A stretch of DNA of 64,000 nucleotides. It comes from Otis tarda (taxonomy: Eukaryota; Chordata; Aves; Otidiformes; Otididae). Numbering within the stretch: position 1 is the stretch's first letter; every line of letters starts with the position of its first letter. Shown here one piece after another: positions 20,001 through 32,635 of this stretch. The notes under the pieces were generated by a model that was not told the origin of the DNA, did no database searches, and was given only the letters and a program-made list of their open reading frames with translations. The stretch spans positions 79,615,785-79,679,784 of the forward strand of contig CM048555.1 of assembly GCA_026413225.1 (NCBI GenBank). Reading direction: 5' to 3'. Both the position numbers and the translations under genes were made by a program.

Positions 20001-22146
20001 GGGCATCCTTCCTGCTTTCCCCGGCATTTACCTGGGAAGCGTGGGGTGGATTACGGCAGGGAATGGCCCGTGCCATCCTCGGCATCGTTTCTGCTGGCCG
20101 GGGGAGGCGAGCACCTCGTTTTTCCAGAGCGCTGCGGGAACGTCTCTTCAAGCTGAGCCTTAGAGGTGGTGGAAATGGGAGATGTCAAGCCTGGAAATCC
20201 CAGGTGTGAGACCGGGCTTCCCCGCGTCCGGATACCCGACCTTGGCTGACGGATGCTGCCCACCTGCCAGGTTAGACGGTGAATTTTAAGACCTGGGGTT
20301 CAAAACGCTGTTTGACGCTCCAACCTCGATCGATAGGAGCTGATTGCAGAGGAGCTGTGGCAGCATACCGGTCTCAAAACCAGAGTTGGACGTGTTTGAG
20401 CTTGTAGATTTTTGTGAGTGAAGTAATAGGTGACAGGAAACCTTGATTCAGGTATGAGCGGTGAATCAATCAGCACTGGGTTGCTCTGCGGTGGAACCAG
20501 CCCCCCCTTGGGATGACTGCCTTCCGTATCACGCCGACGTTTCGAAATAACCTCTCCGAGTTAGGATTGTTCTGATGATCTCAAACCCAGCGGTTTAGCT
20601 CACTTTGGTCTCCACCCCATTGGCGCTGACCTTGCTCCGGGGCTGCAGAGAGCAGCAGATATTCCTGGTAGGATGTCTCTCTGGGTCTGTGCTCAGATGT
20701 TCTCCTCTAAGGAGTTGAGGAGCTTCTGATCAGAAGGCAACTTGTAGAGAGTTTCCCTAAAACTGGTATCCAACCATCCTCACTTATCTTCTGTGCATCC
20801 AGCGCGTCTTCTTCTGGCTCTGTTATTTTTAGCGTGCGGTCTGGTGAGCTCAGCTTGAACTTTGGTCGACCAGGTGGTAGGAAGAACGGTGATCGGTGGT
20901 GATGTGGATGGGATGGACGAGGCGGCTCTGGAGCTTTTCCGGAGCGTTGCTGCCCTTGGGAATGCTGATAATGGCTGTAACCAAGTGGTTCAGCCGCGGT
21001 GGTGGACCTCATGGTACTTGCAAACCGAGAAGCAAATCCGCCTTTAATCCCTGGGACTGTGTGGGGTCCAAGCTTGCGACCCTGCATGTTCAGAGTCGGT
21101 GCCTCAAATCGTACTCCGGGGATTTCAGACACTTCATTCACAAATTACAGCTGGCTGAGGGCTGATATAACTAATTTGTGTTAGTAAATTACCTCATGGT
21201 ACGCGTTGGAGAGCGTTCTGCAGCCAGGAAATCTGTTCCTGGCCCCGACGCGCGGTGCAGGCAGCTTGAAGTCCTGGTTGCTCCCAGCTGGGCACCTCTT
21301 ACTTCACCCTTTGAAGTCATCGTCTTCTCTGGTGAGCTTTCAGGTGAGCGCTGAAGCGCCAACCGATGGTGTGACCTCAAGAGAGGTCCTGACAAATCCA
21401 GGGAAGGTTCTCTGTTTATTCGTCTTTATTTGAAAAAAAAAAAAAGGAAAGGAAGGGCCTGTGTTGACTTGGAGGTCTGTCCGCTTAAAGGAGGGAGATA
21501 CCGGCCGCAGCCACGCGTGGAAGACTCTGCTGCGCTCCACGCAGACCCGGCCCCCGACCGGGGACAGGAGGAGGAAGGGAGATGGAGGAAGAAGCGGCCG
21601 CCTGGGCGGTGAAATGGGTTAGTGGGAGAAAAGTCAGGGAGACCTGAACGATGAATTAGAGATGAACGGAGGTGAGTTAGAAAAGAATAATAAATGGGAA
21701 AGCGTGGCTGATCCTCCAGCCTTTCTCTGGAGGAGGCTTTAAGCCTATTTGGCTACGGACAGAGAGATGTTTTTAATCCCAGTCGCCGGGGAGAATTTGC
21801 CGTCTCAATCCGGTGGCGGGATGGGAATCCCAGGCTTGTTTTTTCGATATTGGGCTGCCTGGAAGACTGGCTGGGATTAGAGATGTTAAATTATTTTCTA
21901 AGTTTATCTGCGAGTGCGTAGAAAAGAAATGGGAAGACCATTTTCATGGCTGATGTGGTTTTACTGTGCAGTTTTGCAAATAAAGTTTTTTACTCCTTTT
22001 TGGTTCCGCTTCACCCAGTCCCTCAAATTCTTTCTACAGGGCAGCAGCCTCGAACGACTTAATTTGTGAATTTAATCTTTTCCGTCATCTTGACCCTTTG
22101 AGAAATTTAGCGTGTGCGGATTGCAGGGCCTCCCAGAACGCGACGT

Positions 22147-22189
22147 CCAAACGAATAAAATGCACGAAGGAGGAGTTGTTACGAAGGGA
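22147..22189 (+). repeat. Short dispersed repeat, copy 1
   Basis: A 43-bp segment containing CGAATAAAATGCAC that recurs about 1.09 kb to the right (23233-23275) with roughly five differences. The flanks of the two copies are unrelated. Confidence 0.6.
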
Positions 22190-23232
22190 AACCGAGGCAC
22201 GGGCTGGCTGATGTACAGGGCGGCTGTCTTTTTGCCAGGATACGGCGTATTCTGTGGAGGGGGAGCGTTTGAGTTTACGTAACTTCCCGTACGTCGCCGT
22301 CTTTGTGTAGAAACGCGGAGTTAAATTGTGAAATGCGGGGAGCTGCTTTAAAAAGATCGACCCTCAGCCGGATCTGAGCCTGCTTGTGGCGAGAAGAGAA
22401 GAACCCGGGGAGCCCTCGCTCTTAAACGCCGCTGCCGGGTGTCGCTTGGTCTCCGTCCCCGTGGAGACCGAAGGGGTCTGAGGGGCGCTCGGCGTCTCGG
22501 GGAAGAGGGTCCTCCGGCTGCTGGGGGACACGAGCCCGGCAGCCGGTAGGAGACGGATGGATCCCGTTCGCTGCAGCCTTGGAAGAAGTTGTTCACCCGT
22601 CCGCCCGGCTCGCTTCTGCTGATCGTTTCTGAAAACGTTTCTGTCGCAAGCGTACGGGCACGATGTCGTAGGCCCCCAAACAACCCCCCCCTTTTGAACT
22701 TTTAAGGTGGAGAAACTGCGTTTTGGCTCTGAAAACTGTGCTTATTTGACGGGTGGATGGAGAACGCGCACGTGCACGGGAGAGATGGAAAGCCCTGAGG
22801 GGAAAAAAGTGCTTCAGGGATGAGGCAGGCAGGTGTGATGAGAGCTAGGTGGAAACTTCAGCTGGGGCTGCTGGGCAGCGAAGCAGCCTCAGCGGTGACG
22901 GGAAAGCTGAGCTCCTCCGCATCCAAGCCTGGGAACTGACCTACTCAAATTTTTTTTTTTTTTTTTAAGTTCCTGCATGACTGTTCTTAGGAAGCCAAGG
23001 ACTTTGCAGTTGCTCAGTACTTGCTCGGCTGCTTTGGGATGGATTCTTTGGAATGATTTTATTTTTGTGGAGTAGATTTGGAGCTGTCGATGCGGGATTT
23101 TTGGAGATCAGCATCTTTGGAAAGATGCAGCAGTGCGAGTCTCTCTCGGCTGCTGCGAGGGGAGGAAGGCTGGCTGCTCAGGTTCCAGCGAGGTGGTGCC
23201 TGCCTCGGTGATCTTGGCTTCTTTAGAGGTGA

Positions 23233-23275
23233 CCAATCGAATAAAATGCACAAAGGAGGTGTTGTTACGAGGGGA
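23233..23275 (+). repeat. Short dispersed repeat, copy 2
   Basis: Second copy of the 43-bp segment at 22147-22189, same orientation. It includes an AATAAA on the plus strand in both copies. Confidence 0.6.
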
Positions 23276-23587
23276 GGGCGTTGTGGTGGGCAGAGAGGGA
23301 TTTCATTTCGAGCCCCTCAGTACCCCACAGGCCAAGAAACGCCGTGCAGATTTAAGGGGATTTGGATTCCTGGAGCCCTGGCTGCTGAAACGCCATCCGC
23401 TTGCGTCGGGGAAGGTGTTAGTGGCCGGCTCAGTCTGCCTCCTTATATCTGATGTTGGATTTTGCTCCCTCTGATGCTTCGTTAAGGTGATGTAGTTACA
23501 GAAATGGGAGTAATTAATGAAGGACACGAGCGGTAGCGCGGCGGTCAGCCTGCATGAGGACACGGCTGTTTTTTCCCTGGTTTGCAG

Positions 23588-23701
23588 TCTGACGCGGAAA
23601 GGTCGTCCTGGGATACCTCCGCCACGCTCGTCACGGCTGTGACCGGTCCCGTCCCACGGGCGACACTTTCCGTGTCACTTGAGCCCTTTCCAGCCACCCA
23701 G
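23588..23701 (+). other. Exon-like segment, 38 codons
   Basis: The acceptor TTTTTTCCCTGGTTTGCAG and the donor CACCCAG|GTGGCC bracket exactly 114 nt, open in phase 0 (starting SDAERSSWDTS, ending EPFPATQ). The codons are GC3-rich. No family is recognised, and the segment could be chance within a CpG-containing region. Confidence 0.25.
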
Positions 23702-25044
23702 GTGGCCGTGGCGGCGTGCGGGTGTCCCCACTCCCATGCCGGGGTGCCGGCAGGCCCCCAGCCCTGCCACAAACCCTGCTGGCACCGGATCCCAAACCTG
23801 GGGGAAGGAGGAAGGCTGCTGCTTCCGTGTTTTTTTTTCCATTTTGCCTGTTACAGTAATAGTTACAGATCTTTTAAAGCATTGCTTGAGCTCTGTGCTC
23901 ACTAACAGCACTGGCCTGTGGGTGCAGGGCATTTCCAGGAGGGTTATTTTGCCCTTTAGCTGACAAATTGCAGCTCAGTTCCGTCGGGATGCTTTGACTC
24001 AACGCTTAAAGAGGTGAGCTCAGTCCTTCGTGTCCCTCCTGCGGTTTGAGACCAGGGTAGGGCAGCATAAAAGGTTTTAAAAAGCTTCTTTTTCAATTCT
24101 GGTCTCCCCACAGCCTGAGACCTTCCTGCCTCTCTTCCCTGCGCCAGCATCTCCGGCGGGGAGAACCTGCGGTGTGGCGAAGCCTCCGGCGTGGGGGAGA
24201 TGGGCTGCGGCGCTGTGAGAAGGTTTTTCTCCCGTCCTTTGCTCCGGAGGACTCACAGCGGTTTGCCCCTGGCATCTAGGTGCCGGTTTCCAGCGTGAGA
24301 AGCAGGCTGCGGGACCGTTTGGTGCAGGCAGAAGATGTTTTTTCCCCCCGAGATCTTGTTGGAGCTGCCCTGCTCCCCGTCCCGGCCGGTTGCTGGAGAG
24401 GTGGGGACCGGAGCGGGTGCTGAGTGGGTTTGCTTTCACCTGTGATTCTTCATCTTTTGTTTCTGTGCAGCGTGGCGACGAAGCAGAGAATGGTTTTTTG
24501 TTAAAAATGAAAGTGCCGAGCTTGGCTGTAGGGCAGGAGCTTTGTTTTAGGGGCTGAGCAGATGCACCGGGAGCAGCAGGGACGCAGACTTCCCTTCCGT
24601 TGCCCTCCAGAGGTGCTGCAGCCTCTAATCAACGTTCAGCCACTGGATTCATTCCGGTTTGGTGGGGTTTTTTGGAAACTTTTGGAGACCTAAGGCTTCG
24701 TCAAGCCTCCGTCACCTGCTGTGACACGCACGTGCATTTGGATGTGGGCTCCCAACTTCCATGTTTGGGCCAGCTCTCGGGTAGCAGTGCCTTTTGTCAA
24801 AGGTAGGGAGGTATTTTATGAACGAAGCTCTTCCAGTGACCCTGTTATCTCTTCAGTGTTCTTCAGCCCGTTCTCAATTACCTCTGACTCCCCCAGTTTC
24901 TCTGTGGTCACTTGATGTGTGGTTACAAATGACCCTGGCGTTGAATGTTACCTTAGAATCCGTTTTTCTCCTTGCTGATGGTTTGACTTCGTACATTTTT
25001 GGAAGCTGGGACCTAATTTTACTTTATTCAATGTCTTGATTGCT

Positions 25045-25518
25045 TCAAAGTGCTCTGAAGCTTTCAAAGCATTCGAATGACGTTCTGCTTTCAAAGAGAA
25101 GGGAGAACGTCTCCTCAACGTCGCTTCCGTCGTGGATCTGACCCTGGATACGGGCTCTGAGCTGTGCCCGGGTTGCAGGGACACCGGGATCTCCCTCTGG
25201 GGAGAAGGGAGAGGCCTGGGGAGCGTTGGGAAGTGATGGTGTGGGGGAGAGGAACTTAAGGTGCTTAAGTCTGTTCTTGTTAATAAAAGCCACTTGAATT
25301 TCCTTCTGAGCAGAAATTTGGTCCATCCTAAATTCATGGCTTGCTTTTTGGATTGTCTCTTCCTCCTCTCCTGTCCCCCAGCTGCCAAGCCCTCCCTTCT
25401 CCACCGTGCCCTGGCATTCAGCATCGCCGTGTCTCAAGCTCCAGGGCTGCAGATGTGCCAGCTGGAGCCGCTGAGCTTGTCCAGGTAGAAATTTTGGAAG
25501 CAACAAAAAATGATGACT
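25045..25518 (-). pseudogene. In-frame continuation past the TGA of the 26.2-25.5 kb ORF
   Basis: Continuing the reading frame after the TGA gives about 157 further open codons (including GEEEETIQKASHEFRMDQIS) to a stop at 25045. If the upstream ORF was once a gene, this could be its lost C-terminal part; a tiny intron over the stop is less likely. Low certainty. Confidence 0.15.
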
Positions 25519-26205
25519 TCAGAAAAACCTTCTGGTTTCTGCTGGGTTTCCTCTTTGCCCAGACGATCTCAGAATAAGGTCCTTGCAGGCTGAAAGCCTG
25601 GTAGTACCCACACCGCCCTCTCTTCCCCCGTCCTCCTTTGCTTTTCCAAACCTCATCCGTAAATTGTCTCCGTTTGACAAAATCACACTTAGGTCAAGCG
25701 CTTGCCCGCTTAATTCTTCCACTTGTAGTTTATCTTTCCTCTGGGCAGGGCCGTTTCTTAACCACTGTGAGCGTAAAGACGCCGATTTGTTAAGTCTTTC
25801 CTGGCTTCCGAGTTGAAACTCTTTAAAATTCCTCTCTTCCGTGAGCTCTCTCCCGTGAACTTTCCTTCGCTCGCCGTCCTGCTCCTGTTTATCGATGCCT
25901 GCCTTGCTCACGGATTTTGTGCCCAGGGACTGGGATATTCCTGTTGTATTCAAGGCTGCCTGCTGTCCCCAGGGAAAAGGGGAGAGATGTGAAATAAAAG
26001 GAGGAGCTGGTGCTTCCCTATTTGTTGGGAAATTCTGGCTTTTAAAATACTCCAAGCCTGAAGGCTCTTGCTTGGAGAACGTGTCGGATGTGTCCAGCGA
26101 TGCTGACTGCTTCCCAGTCGAGCTGCCCGCCGCCTGATCCGAGATGGATTTATCCCCTCCGAGCTGGGGTTCGTTACACTTTTGCTTTTTCCTAGCAGCA
26201 AACAT
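25519..26205 (-). CDS. Uncharacterised 228-codon ORF
   Basis: The frame opens at ATG 26205 (a G at -3 and an in-frame TGA 15 bases before it) and runs 228 codons to a TGA at 25521-25519. The predicted peptide is hydrophilic, rich in Ser, Gln, Glu, Lys and Gly, with no hydrophobic segment, cysteine pattern or known motif; it looks disordered. After the single TGA the same frame stays open to 25045, so about 387 codons contain one stop. It is not CR1-derived and sits in a repeat-free region. It may be a large exon, a decayed gene or a chance ORF. I do not recognise it. Confidence 0.3.
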   Translation of the reverse strand: MFAARKKQKCNEPQLGGDKSISDQAAGSSTGKQSASLDTSDTFSKQEPSGLEYFKSQNFPTNREAPAPPFISHLSPFPWGQQAALNTTGISQSLGTKSVSKAGIDKQEQDGERRKVHGRELTEERNFKEFQLGSQERLNKSASLRSQWLRNGPAQRKDKLQVEELSGQALDLSVILSNGDNLRMRFGKAKEDGGREGGVGTTRLSACKDLILRSSGQRGNPAETRRFF

Positions 26206-28520
26206 CCCGCAGAGGATTCATTATTAACGCTAAGCTGCTAAACCTTCTCATCTTTGACAGCCAGGCACGCGGTGTGAGCGGAGCTCCGTGGTTTAGTCCC
26301 GTCCTGTAGCTCCCTTTGGCCTCGGTGCCAGCTGTGCCTGTTTCACCGTTAATATTTGCGCTTAAAATTCCCGCTTACTGCTTAATAACTGGGGCTCAAG
26401 CCCCGTCTCGCCAAAATTAGGTGTTCTCTGGGGCTGAGGGTGCAGCAGCGTTGGCTCGTTAGTGCCTGGTCGAGCAGGGAGGGCTCCAGAGTCAGAGGGA
26501 AATTAAGGTGTGAAGAGTTGATTAGTTAATTGTTGATTATTTATTATGCGGCAGAGGTGAGCTGATGTAAGATGTAGGTGGCGTCGTTTTGGAGAGTTTA
26601 TTTTTCTTTCCCCTCCTTTCCGCACGTGTTGGCCCACATCCGACGACGGGGTAAGGCGGCTCAGCTTGCTTACCTTGGCGTAAATCCGCTCTCCCCGGCG
26701 CGGCACCCTGCCCCGGCTGCCGTTTGGGCGGGTTAGCCGGGCGAGCTGGCCCGCCGTGGCCGACGCGGAGCCTGGCACGGGCGGCTGCGGGAAGGTGGGG
26801 AGGTGGAGAAGGGAGCTGGCGCCTGGTGGCACTGGCTTGCGTGGTCATCCAGCTCGGAGAACCCCGAGCAACCCACCGCAGAACTTCTCCCGACTGTAAC
26901 CGGTGCCCCCGCCGCCTGACTTGCGCGTCTTCCTCGGCTGAAATGAAAATGTGGAAACCAGATGTGACCTTACGATACTATCTTGTTTAACTATCTATAT
27001 CCAGATGTTTCCAGCTTGTAGCGCTAATTTCCACTTAAAATTCTCCAAGAGCTCAATCCAAGATGCTCGCTGTGTCTGGGCAGAGGAGTCAAAGTGACCT
27101 TGATGTTAGCCCGGTGATCCGTCACCCTGCTCAGTCCCGCGTCTCCGGCATCCAGGTGGGGCAAGGCTGTCCGTACCCATCTCAAAATCAGAATCTCCTT
27201 CCTGTAGCGAAGATTTTCCTTCGGTAACTGAATGAAAGGATTGAAAAGCGAGAGGAATAAGACTGTTTTGAGAGTAGTCCCTGTTTCGTAAGTATTTGCG
27301 AGGGCTTTTCATCATGTCTTTTTTTTTGGAGACAGTACTAAGAGCTTTCTCTAAGGGATGCTCTTCCCTCGAGACTGCACGCGCCTTTCTTAAATTTCCC
27401 TGGCACGTGAGCGCAGAGCGCTGAAGGACTCGTACGGATTCTTCTAACTCCGTTTGAAAGGCAAGCTGTTCTTCCAGCCTCTTGCAGAATCCGTATGACA
27501 GGAGACGCTGTGATCAGGCTGCGGCGATAATTGCGCCTGTAATGTGAAAGACAGAGCAGAGCCTGAAATTCTCCTCCACGGCTGGCTCTGCGGGGACTCG
27601 AGGTATTTATAAAACAAAAAAAAAAAAAAAAAAACCAAGAAAACCAACAAACCGAAGCATTGCTCTTGACATTTGAAATTGGTCTGGGCAAAACGTTAGG
27701 AAACGACGTACTCTAGGGGACGAGATGATCTAATGCGTTTGACTTTAAAGCAACATGCTCCCGTGGAAACTTGTTTCTGTGTCTGTTCCGACGCGCTGGC
27801 TGCGGCCCCCGCCTCCCCTGCCCCCCCCGGACCATCTTGGCCTAGTCAACAAGTTCCAGTGAAACTTCTCTTCTGCCTTTTATTTTGTGCATCTACCTGA
27901 GTTAGCTCCATTCCAAAGTAACGGGATCCTTGTCGGAAGAAAGGCTTCTTATTGTCTGTTTCTGGAGGAAAACTGCTTGCTTTTAAGTATTTTTCCCGAG
28001 ATTTTTACTATTCCAGTGCAGCCAAGTCTTCCTGCGTTGGTTGAACCTTCTTGGGCCGAAGTTCCAGCCACCCACGTGCACTCTCTGCGTTTGGCTTTGA
28101 GAGAGAAGCCTGGAGAACCGATCTGTGCCGCAGGGTTTCGCCGTCACCGCTTTGTTGGTCCTCTGACATTTCGGATGCGATGTGTGATGATCCTCGGTGT
28201 GATTTACAAACGGAAGCTCTCCGCTGTTTAATGCTGTTCAGTTTTGAGGGGTGTGGAGATGGGAGCCGGGCCGGAGCGAGCCGCAGGGGTCGAGTGTCCC
28301 CAGCACTGCGGGAAGTCACGGCTGGAGCTCAGTGGCTTGGGCTAGGGATGCTTCTGCGATGGCAGATCCTCCCCCGTCCTTCCTCCAGCCAGCCCCGACT
28401 GCAGTTACAAAGACAGCAAAGGGGACGTGGCATCCCGGGTGGATATGAGCTTGTCTGCGTCCGAGTTACTCGAGGTTTTCCTTTCATAAAGGTTTGGCGT
28501 TCCCTGTTTGGCTGAGTTAG

Positions 28521-29087
28521 GAGGAGCATGGCCGGCAGGTCGAGGGAGGGGATTCTGCCCCTCTACTCTGCCCTGGTGAGACCCCACCTGCAGCACTGTG
28601 TCCAGTTCTGGAGCCCCCAGCATCAGAAGGACGTGGACCTGTTGGAGAGGGTCCAGAGGAGGCCACGCAGATGCTGAGAGGGCTGGAGCAGCTCTGCTGT
28701 GAGGCCAGGCTGAGAGAGCTGGGGCTGTTCAGCCTGGAGAAGAGGAGGCTCCGGGGAGACCTGAGAGCGGCTCCCAGTGCCCAAAGGGGGCTGCAGGAAA
28801 GATGGGGAGAGACTCTTCAGCCGGGCCTGCTGGGACAGGACGAGGGGTGATGGTTTCAAAATAGAGGGATTAGATATTAGGAAGAGATATTTTACACTGA
28901 GGATGGTGGAACACTGTCCCAGGTTGCCCAGAGAGGTGGTGGATGCCCCATCCCTGGAAACATTCCAGGCCAGGTTGGCCGGGGCTCTGAGCAACCTGAT
29001 CTGGTTGGAGATGTCCCTGCTCCTTGCAGGGGGGTTGGGCTGGATGGGCATTGAAGGTCCTTTCCAAGCATTCTGTGATTCTATGAC
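28521..29087 (+). mobile_element. CR1 LINE, 3' 570 bp
   Basis: Runs from the end of the CR1 reverse-transcriptase frame (GAGGAGCATGGCC) through the 3' UTR to a terminal CTGTGATTCTATGAC. 5'-truncated, otherwise continuous. Confidence 0.95.
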
Positions 29088-30230
29088 CTGAACACTGGGC
29101 TGCTGGCTGATTTCCTTCTTCTATGCAATCGTAGATGTGACGTGGACTTTCCCAACAGGACGTTGTTTATTCAGTCCCAGTCCCCTTCCCCCGTGCTGGA
29201 TAAAGAATACAATAAACCATCTTTCCAGGCTCTGGTTCTTGCTGGTTTGCTCAGGAGCGGGTGCCAGCATGAAGTGGTGTAGGAGAAGCTTGTCTGGAAC
29301 TGACTGTAGCCTCGTCTCTGCCGCTGAAGGCTTTAATCTTCTCGAAAGATATCCATTTTCGTGAAATCCACCTGTAACATGGAAACCTAAAAAAAATGAG
29401 CTACCGTCTCCAGCAGACTGGCTCGTGCTGGTGTTTGGGTTTTTAACCCGGGTGAATGAGTCAGCCCGTCCTCGGCTGAGCGTTAGCAGCACCGGGACTA
29501 TCGGCACCGCTTGACCACCGGTTTCCTGTTGTTCCGGAGGCCCGCGCGTGGCCGGAGGAGCAGCTTTGCCTCCGTCCCGCTGTTAGGAAGCGGGTATTTC
29601 CAACACGCTAAGTTACAGAGGAAGAGGGAAGAGTTCTCTGCGAGGCTGCCTGGGTTCGAGACGGGCAAGTTTTCTGTTCCTGGAGCTCTCTGCTGGCTGT
29701 CCTCAGCTGCTAGGTCTCGAAACTTGTTGTAGATTTAAAACCTGAGGAGAAATCCTCTTAAAAAGCAGAAATGGGTTACAACCATCTTCCCCCTCCTCCC
29801 ATTTCCCTGGGGAAGCGGGGATGATGCTTCGTGTACGAGAAGACCTACTGCATTTCTGAACTCGTACGCGTTTTTCGTGGCACAGTGACCAAAATTCCTA
29901 CGTTACGCTGGCAGCACCTCCACTGACCTCTTCTCCATTTCATTTTAAGTGGCAGAGGTTGCTTCATTGGGGTGCCACAGGCACTTGATGTGCTTCTCCA
30001 TCTCCCACGTCCCATCCTTGGCCCTGCCACTCACCTCTTGCAAAGCGATGGAGACATTCCCCTCGTTTTTTTACTCATTTTCTTTTCCTTTCGCTGAAGC
30101 TTTTAGGGCCAGAGAGTGTCTACGTGTTTCCCATTGTTGGGACTCTATGGTACGTGTCCTCTCTGCTTGTTGTTTCCAAAAGGAGGACCAGAAATATGCA
30201 GAGATCAAGACTTTGTCTGAACCTGGACTT
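29088..30230. other. Non-repeat spacer without a recognised gene
   Basis: No coding, RNA or mobile feature is supported here. Confidence 0.5.
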
Positions 30231-30478
30231 AGAATCATAGAATCACAGAACGGTTTGGGTTGGAAGGGACCTTCAAAGCCCACCCAGTCCAACCCCCCTG
30301 CAAGGAGCAGGGGCATCTCCAACCAGATCAGGTTGCTCAGAGCCCCGTCCAACCTGGCCTGGAATGTTTCCAGGGATGGGGCATCCACCACCTCTCTGGG
30401 CAACCTGGGCCAGCGTTCCACCACCTTCAGTGTAAAAAATTTTTTCCTAATTTTTATAAGATTTTTTCCTAACTTCTA
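30231..30478 (-). mobile_element. CR1 LINE 3' end
   Basis: Begins AGAATCATAGAATCACAG and covers about 240 bp. The AT-rich TTTTTTCCTAAT segment is locally duplicated at its right end. Confidence 0.95.
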
Positions 30479-31450
30479 GTATCACAACTCTAGCTGATGG
30501 CCTTAGAGAGCTATACCTGGTCACTCCACAAAGAAATCTTAATAAATCATCACTTACACTGTAGAACTTCATGCAAAGCCACTTAAAGTGCAACAGAAGA
30601 AAAAAAAAAAAGTTAGCTGTTATGAGATTGGGGCTTTAAAGGTGGATCTGGGTGCTGTGGAGGTCTGGTGACTACGAAATGATGGAAAACTCGTACCAAA
30701 CTCTTGGGTTTAGTCCTTGGGATACAGGCGTGGTGTCTCAGGACTGTCCTTTCCAGGCTCACGGGTTTCGTTGGTCATCCCTTCTTCCTAAGAGAAGAGC
30801 GCAAGGCCGCGCGATAACGCCGTCGAAGAGCGTACGCGCCCGGGTGCTGCAGGCGCGTCTTCGGCTTGTCGGCACGCGGGGATGTCTGTGGGGAAACGGG
30901 TGCTCGTGGAGATGGGAAGCGTCCAAACTGAAGTCAAAGCAGACGGGACGCACAGACTCAACCAGCCCGTCGAGTTTATGCCTTATTAATGAGACGTGTT
31001 ATCGGAGTCATCTCTGTTTTCTTCCCTTTTCTCTTCCAAACCAGTTCTTCTGCTTCTTTGCCCGCAGAGGCGCTAACGAGGAGCCCAGTTGGAATCTTCA
31101 AGACTTGCGTGGCGATGCTTGTTTGTCGTGATCTGTGTTAACGCCGTAAAAACTTTGGGGTGAGGACTCAGCAGAGCTTTGTGAGCTGTGGGTATCGCGG
31201 TTTTTGGAGTTGAAGGTACCATCCCGGTAGCATGTCCTCCCGTTGCGTGCTCGGGGTGTTTGTGAATGCTTCCACCCCCTGTGTGAAGCTGTGCTGCACC
31301 TTGTCGCAGGATGCTTCAAAACGTACGTGGATCGGAAAGGGGACTGGAGAAACTCATGGAAGGAAAGCGCAAAGGTCTGTGGGTGGAAACAGACCGTGCT
31401 GGAGACTGGGAAGTGTTCTGCGGAGAAAATGCTACGTGCTGGCGTGGGTA
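30479..31450. other. Non-repeat spacer with one strong plus-strand acceptor
   Basis: A long pyrimidine tract ending CTTTGCCCGCAG at about 31065 is followed by a short open frame (GANEEPSWNLQDL) to a stop at 31131. No paired donor is convincing. Confidence 0.3.
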
Positions 31451-31937
31451 TAGAATCATAGAATCACAGGATGGTTTGGGTGGGAAGGGACCTTCAAAGC
31501 CCATCCAGTCCAACCCCCCTGCAAGGAGCAGGGACATCTCCAACCAGATCAGGTTGCTCAGAGCCCCGGCCAACCTGGCCTGGAATGTTTCCAGGGATGG
31601 GGCATCCACCGCCTCTCTGGGCAACCTGGGACAGTGTTCTACAACCCTCAGTGTAAAAAATTCTTTCCTAATATCCAATCTAAATCTCCCTCCCTCTATT
31701 TTGAAACCGTTACCCCTTGTCCTGTCACACCAGGCCCTGCTGAAGAGTATCTCCCCACCTTTCCTGCAGCCCCCTTTGGGCACTGGGAGCTGCTCTCAGG
31801 TCTCCCCGGAGCCTCCTCTTCTCCAGGCTGAACAGCCCCAGCTCTCTCAGCCTGGCCTCACAGCAGAGCTGCTCCAGCCCTCTCATGATCTTCGCGGCCT
31901 CCTCTGGACCCTCTCCAACTGGTCCATGTCCTTCTTA
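31451..31937 (-). mobile_element. CR1 LINE, 3' 490 bp
   Basis: Starts TAGAATCATAGAATCACAGG and extends through the 3' UTR and the end of ORF2 to about the GGACCCTCTCC block. Confidence 0.95.
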
Positions 31938-32380
31938 GGTGTGGCCTTGCTTCCTAGACCTGCTGCTGGTTGCTGTTGGAGGTATTGAATTAAACACATC
32001 TTCGATGTGGTCTGTCACGTGCACCCGCATCTGGTGTGGGAGACGGTGAAACCTCGTAAAGCCAACCTGCGCCTGCGTGTCCGCCTTTCAGATGCGTGGG
32101 GCTGTTGTACAGCCGCCGCTTGGCGAGGCGAAGGGGAGTTCTGTGGATTTGCTTTGTGCCTAACTCTCTTCCAGGGAAAACACTCGTTCACGGAATCGGC
32201 CCTGCGCAAATGGGGGGGAAATGGCCGTGAGCGAGTGGTTTGTCAGCCGGCTTGGATGTTGCACAGATCCCTTCTCCTCACAGCAGCACAAGGTGATGAC
32301 CATATCCATGCCCACGGCATTTGTTCTCCTTGGAGTCCTTTTCCCAGGCGTAGCGTGTCTCTGTGCCGTGTTGCATGGGA

Positions 32381-32442
32381 GTTGGACTGGATGACCTTTA
32401 AAGGTCCCTTCCAACCCTAACGATTCTCTGATTCTGTGATTA
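32381..32442 (+). mobile_element. CR1 3' terminal fragment, 62 bp
   Basis: GTTGGACTGGATGACC...TTCCAACCC...CTCTGATTCTGTGATT, the extreme CR1 3' end only. Confidence 0.85.
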
Positions 32443-32635
32443 ATCGGACGCTGGTGTCTCAGATCAGCGAGTTAATTGGGTCCCTCGGTGCAGGGATGTT
32501 TCCTGCTGCTTCATCCTCTTTCTAAAGCTGCGCGTCTGCCTCGGTGCTTCACTGCCGATACAGATACGCGATGCTGAGCCCTCTGCCGTGCCCGAGACCG
32601 GTGGAGGTTAATTCAACGATAAACCTTTGGGATTG

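Larger units (their letters stand above)
16885..28520. other. CR1-free stretch without a recognised gene
   Basis: About 11.6 kb with no recognisable CR1, unlike the rest of the right side. It contains a T30 tract, a short repeated segment at 22.1/23.2 kb, an exon-like segment at 23.6 kb and the minus-strand ORF at 25.0-26.2 kb. Further good-looking plus-strand acceptors occur near 24115 and 24470, without clear coding exons behind them. Confidence 0.5.
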
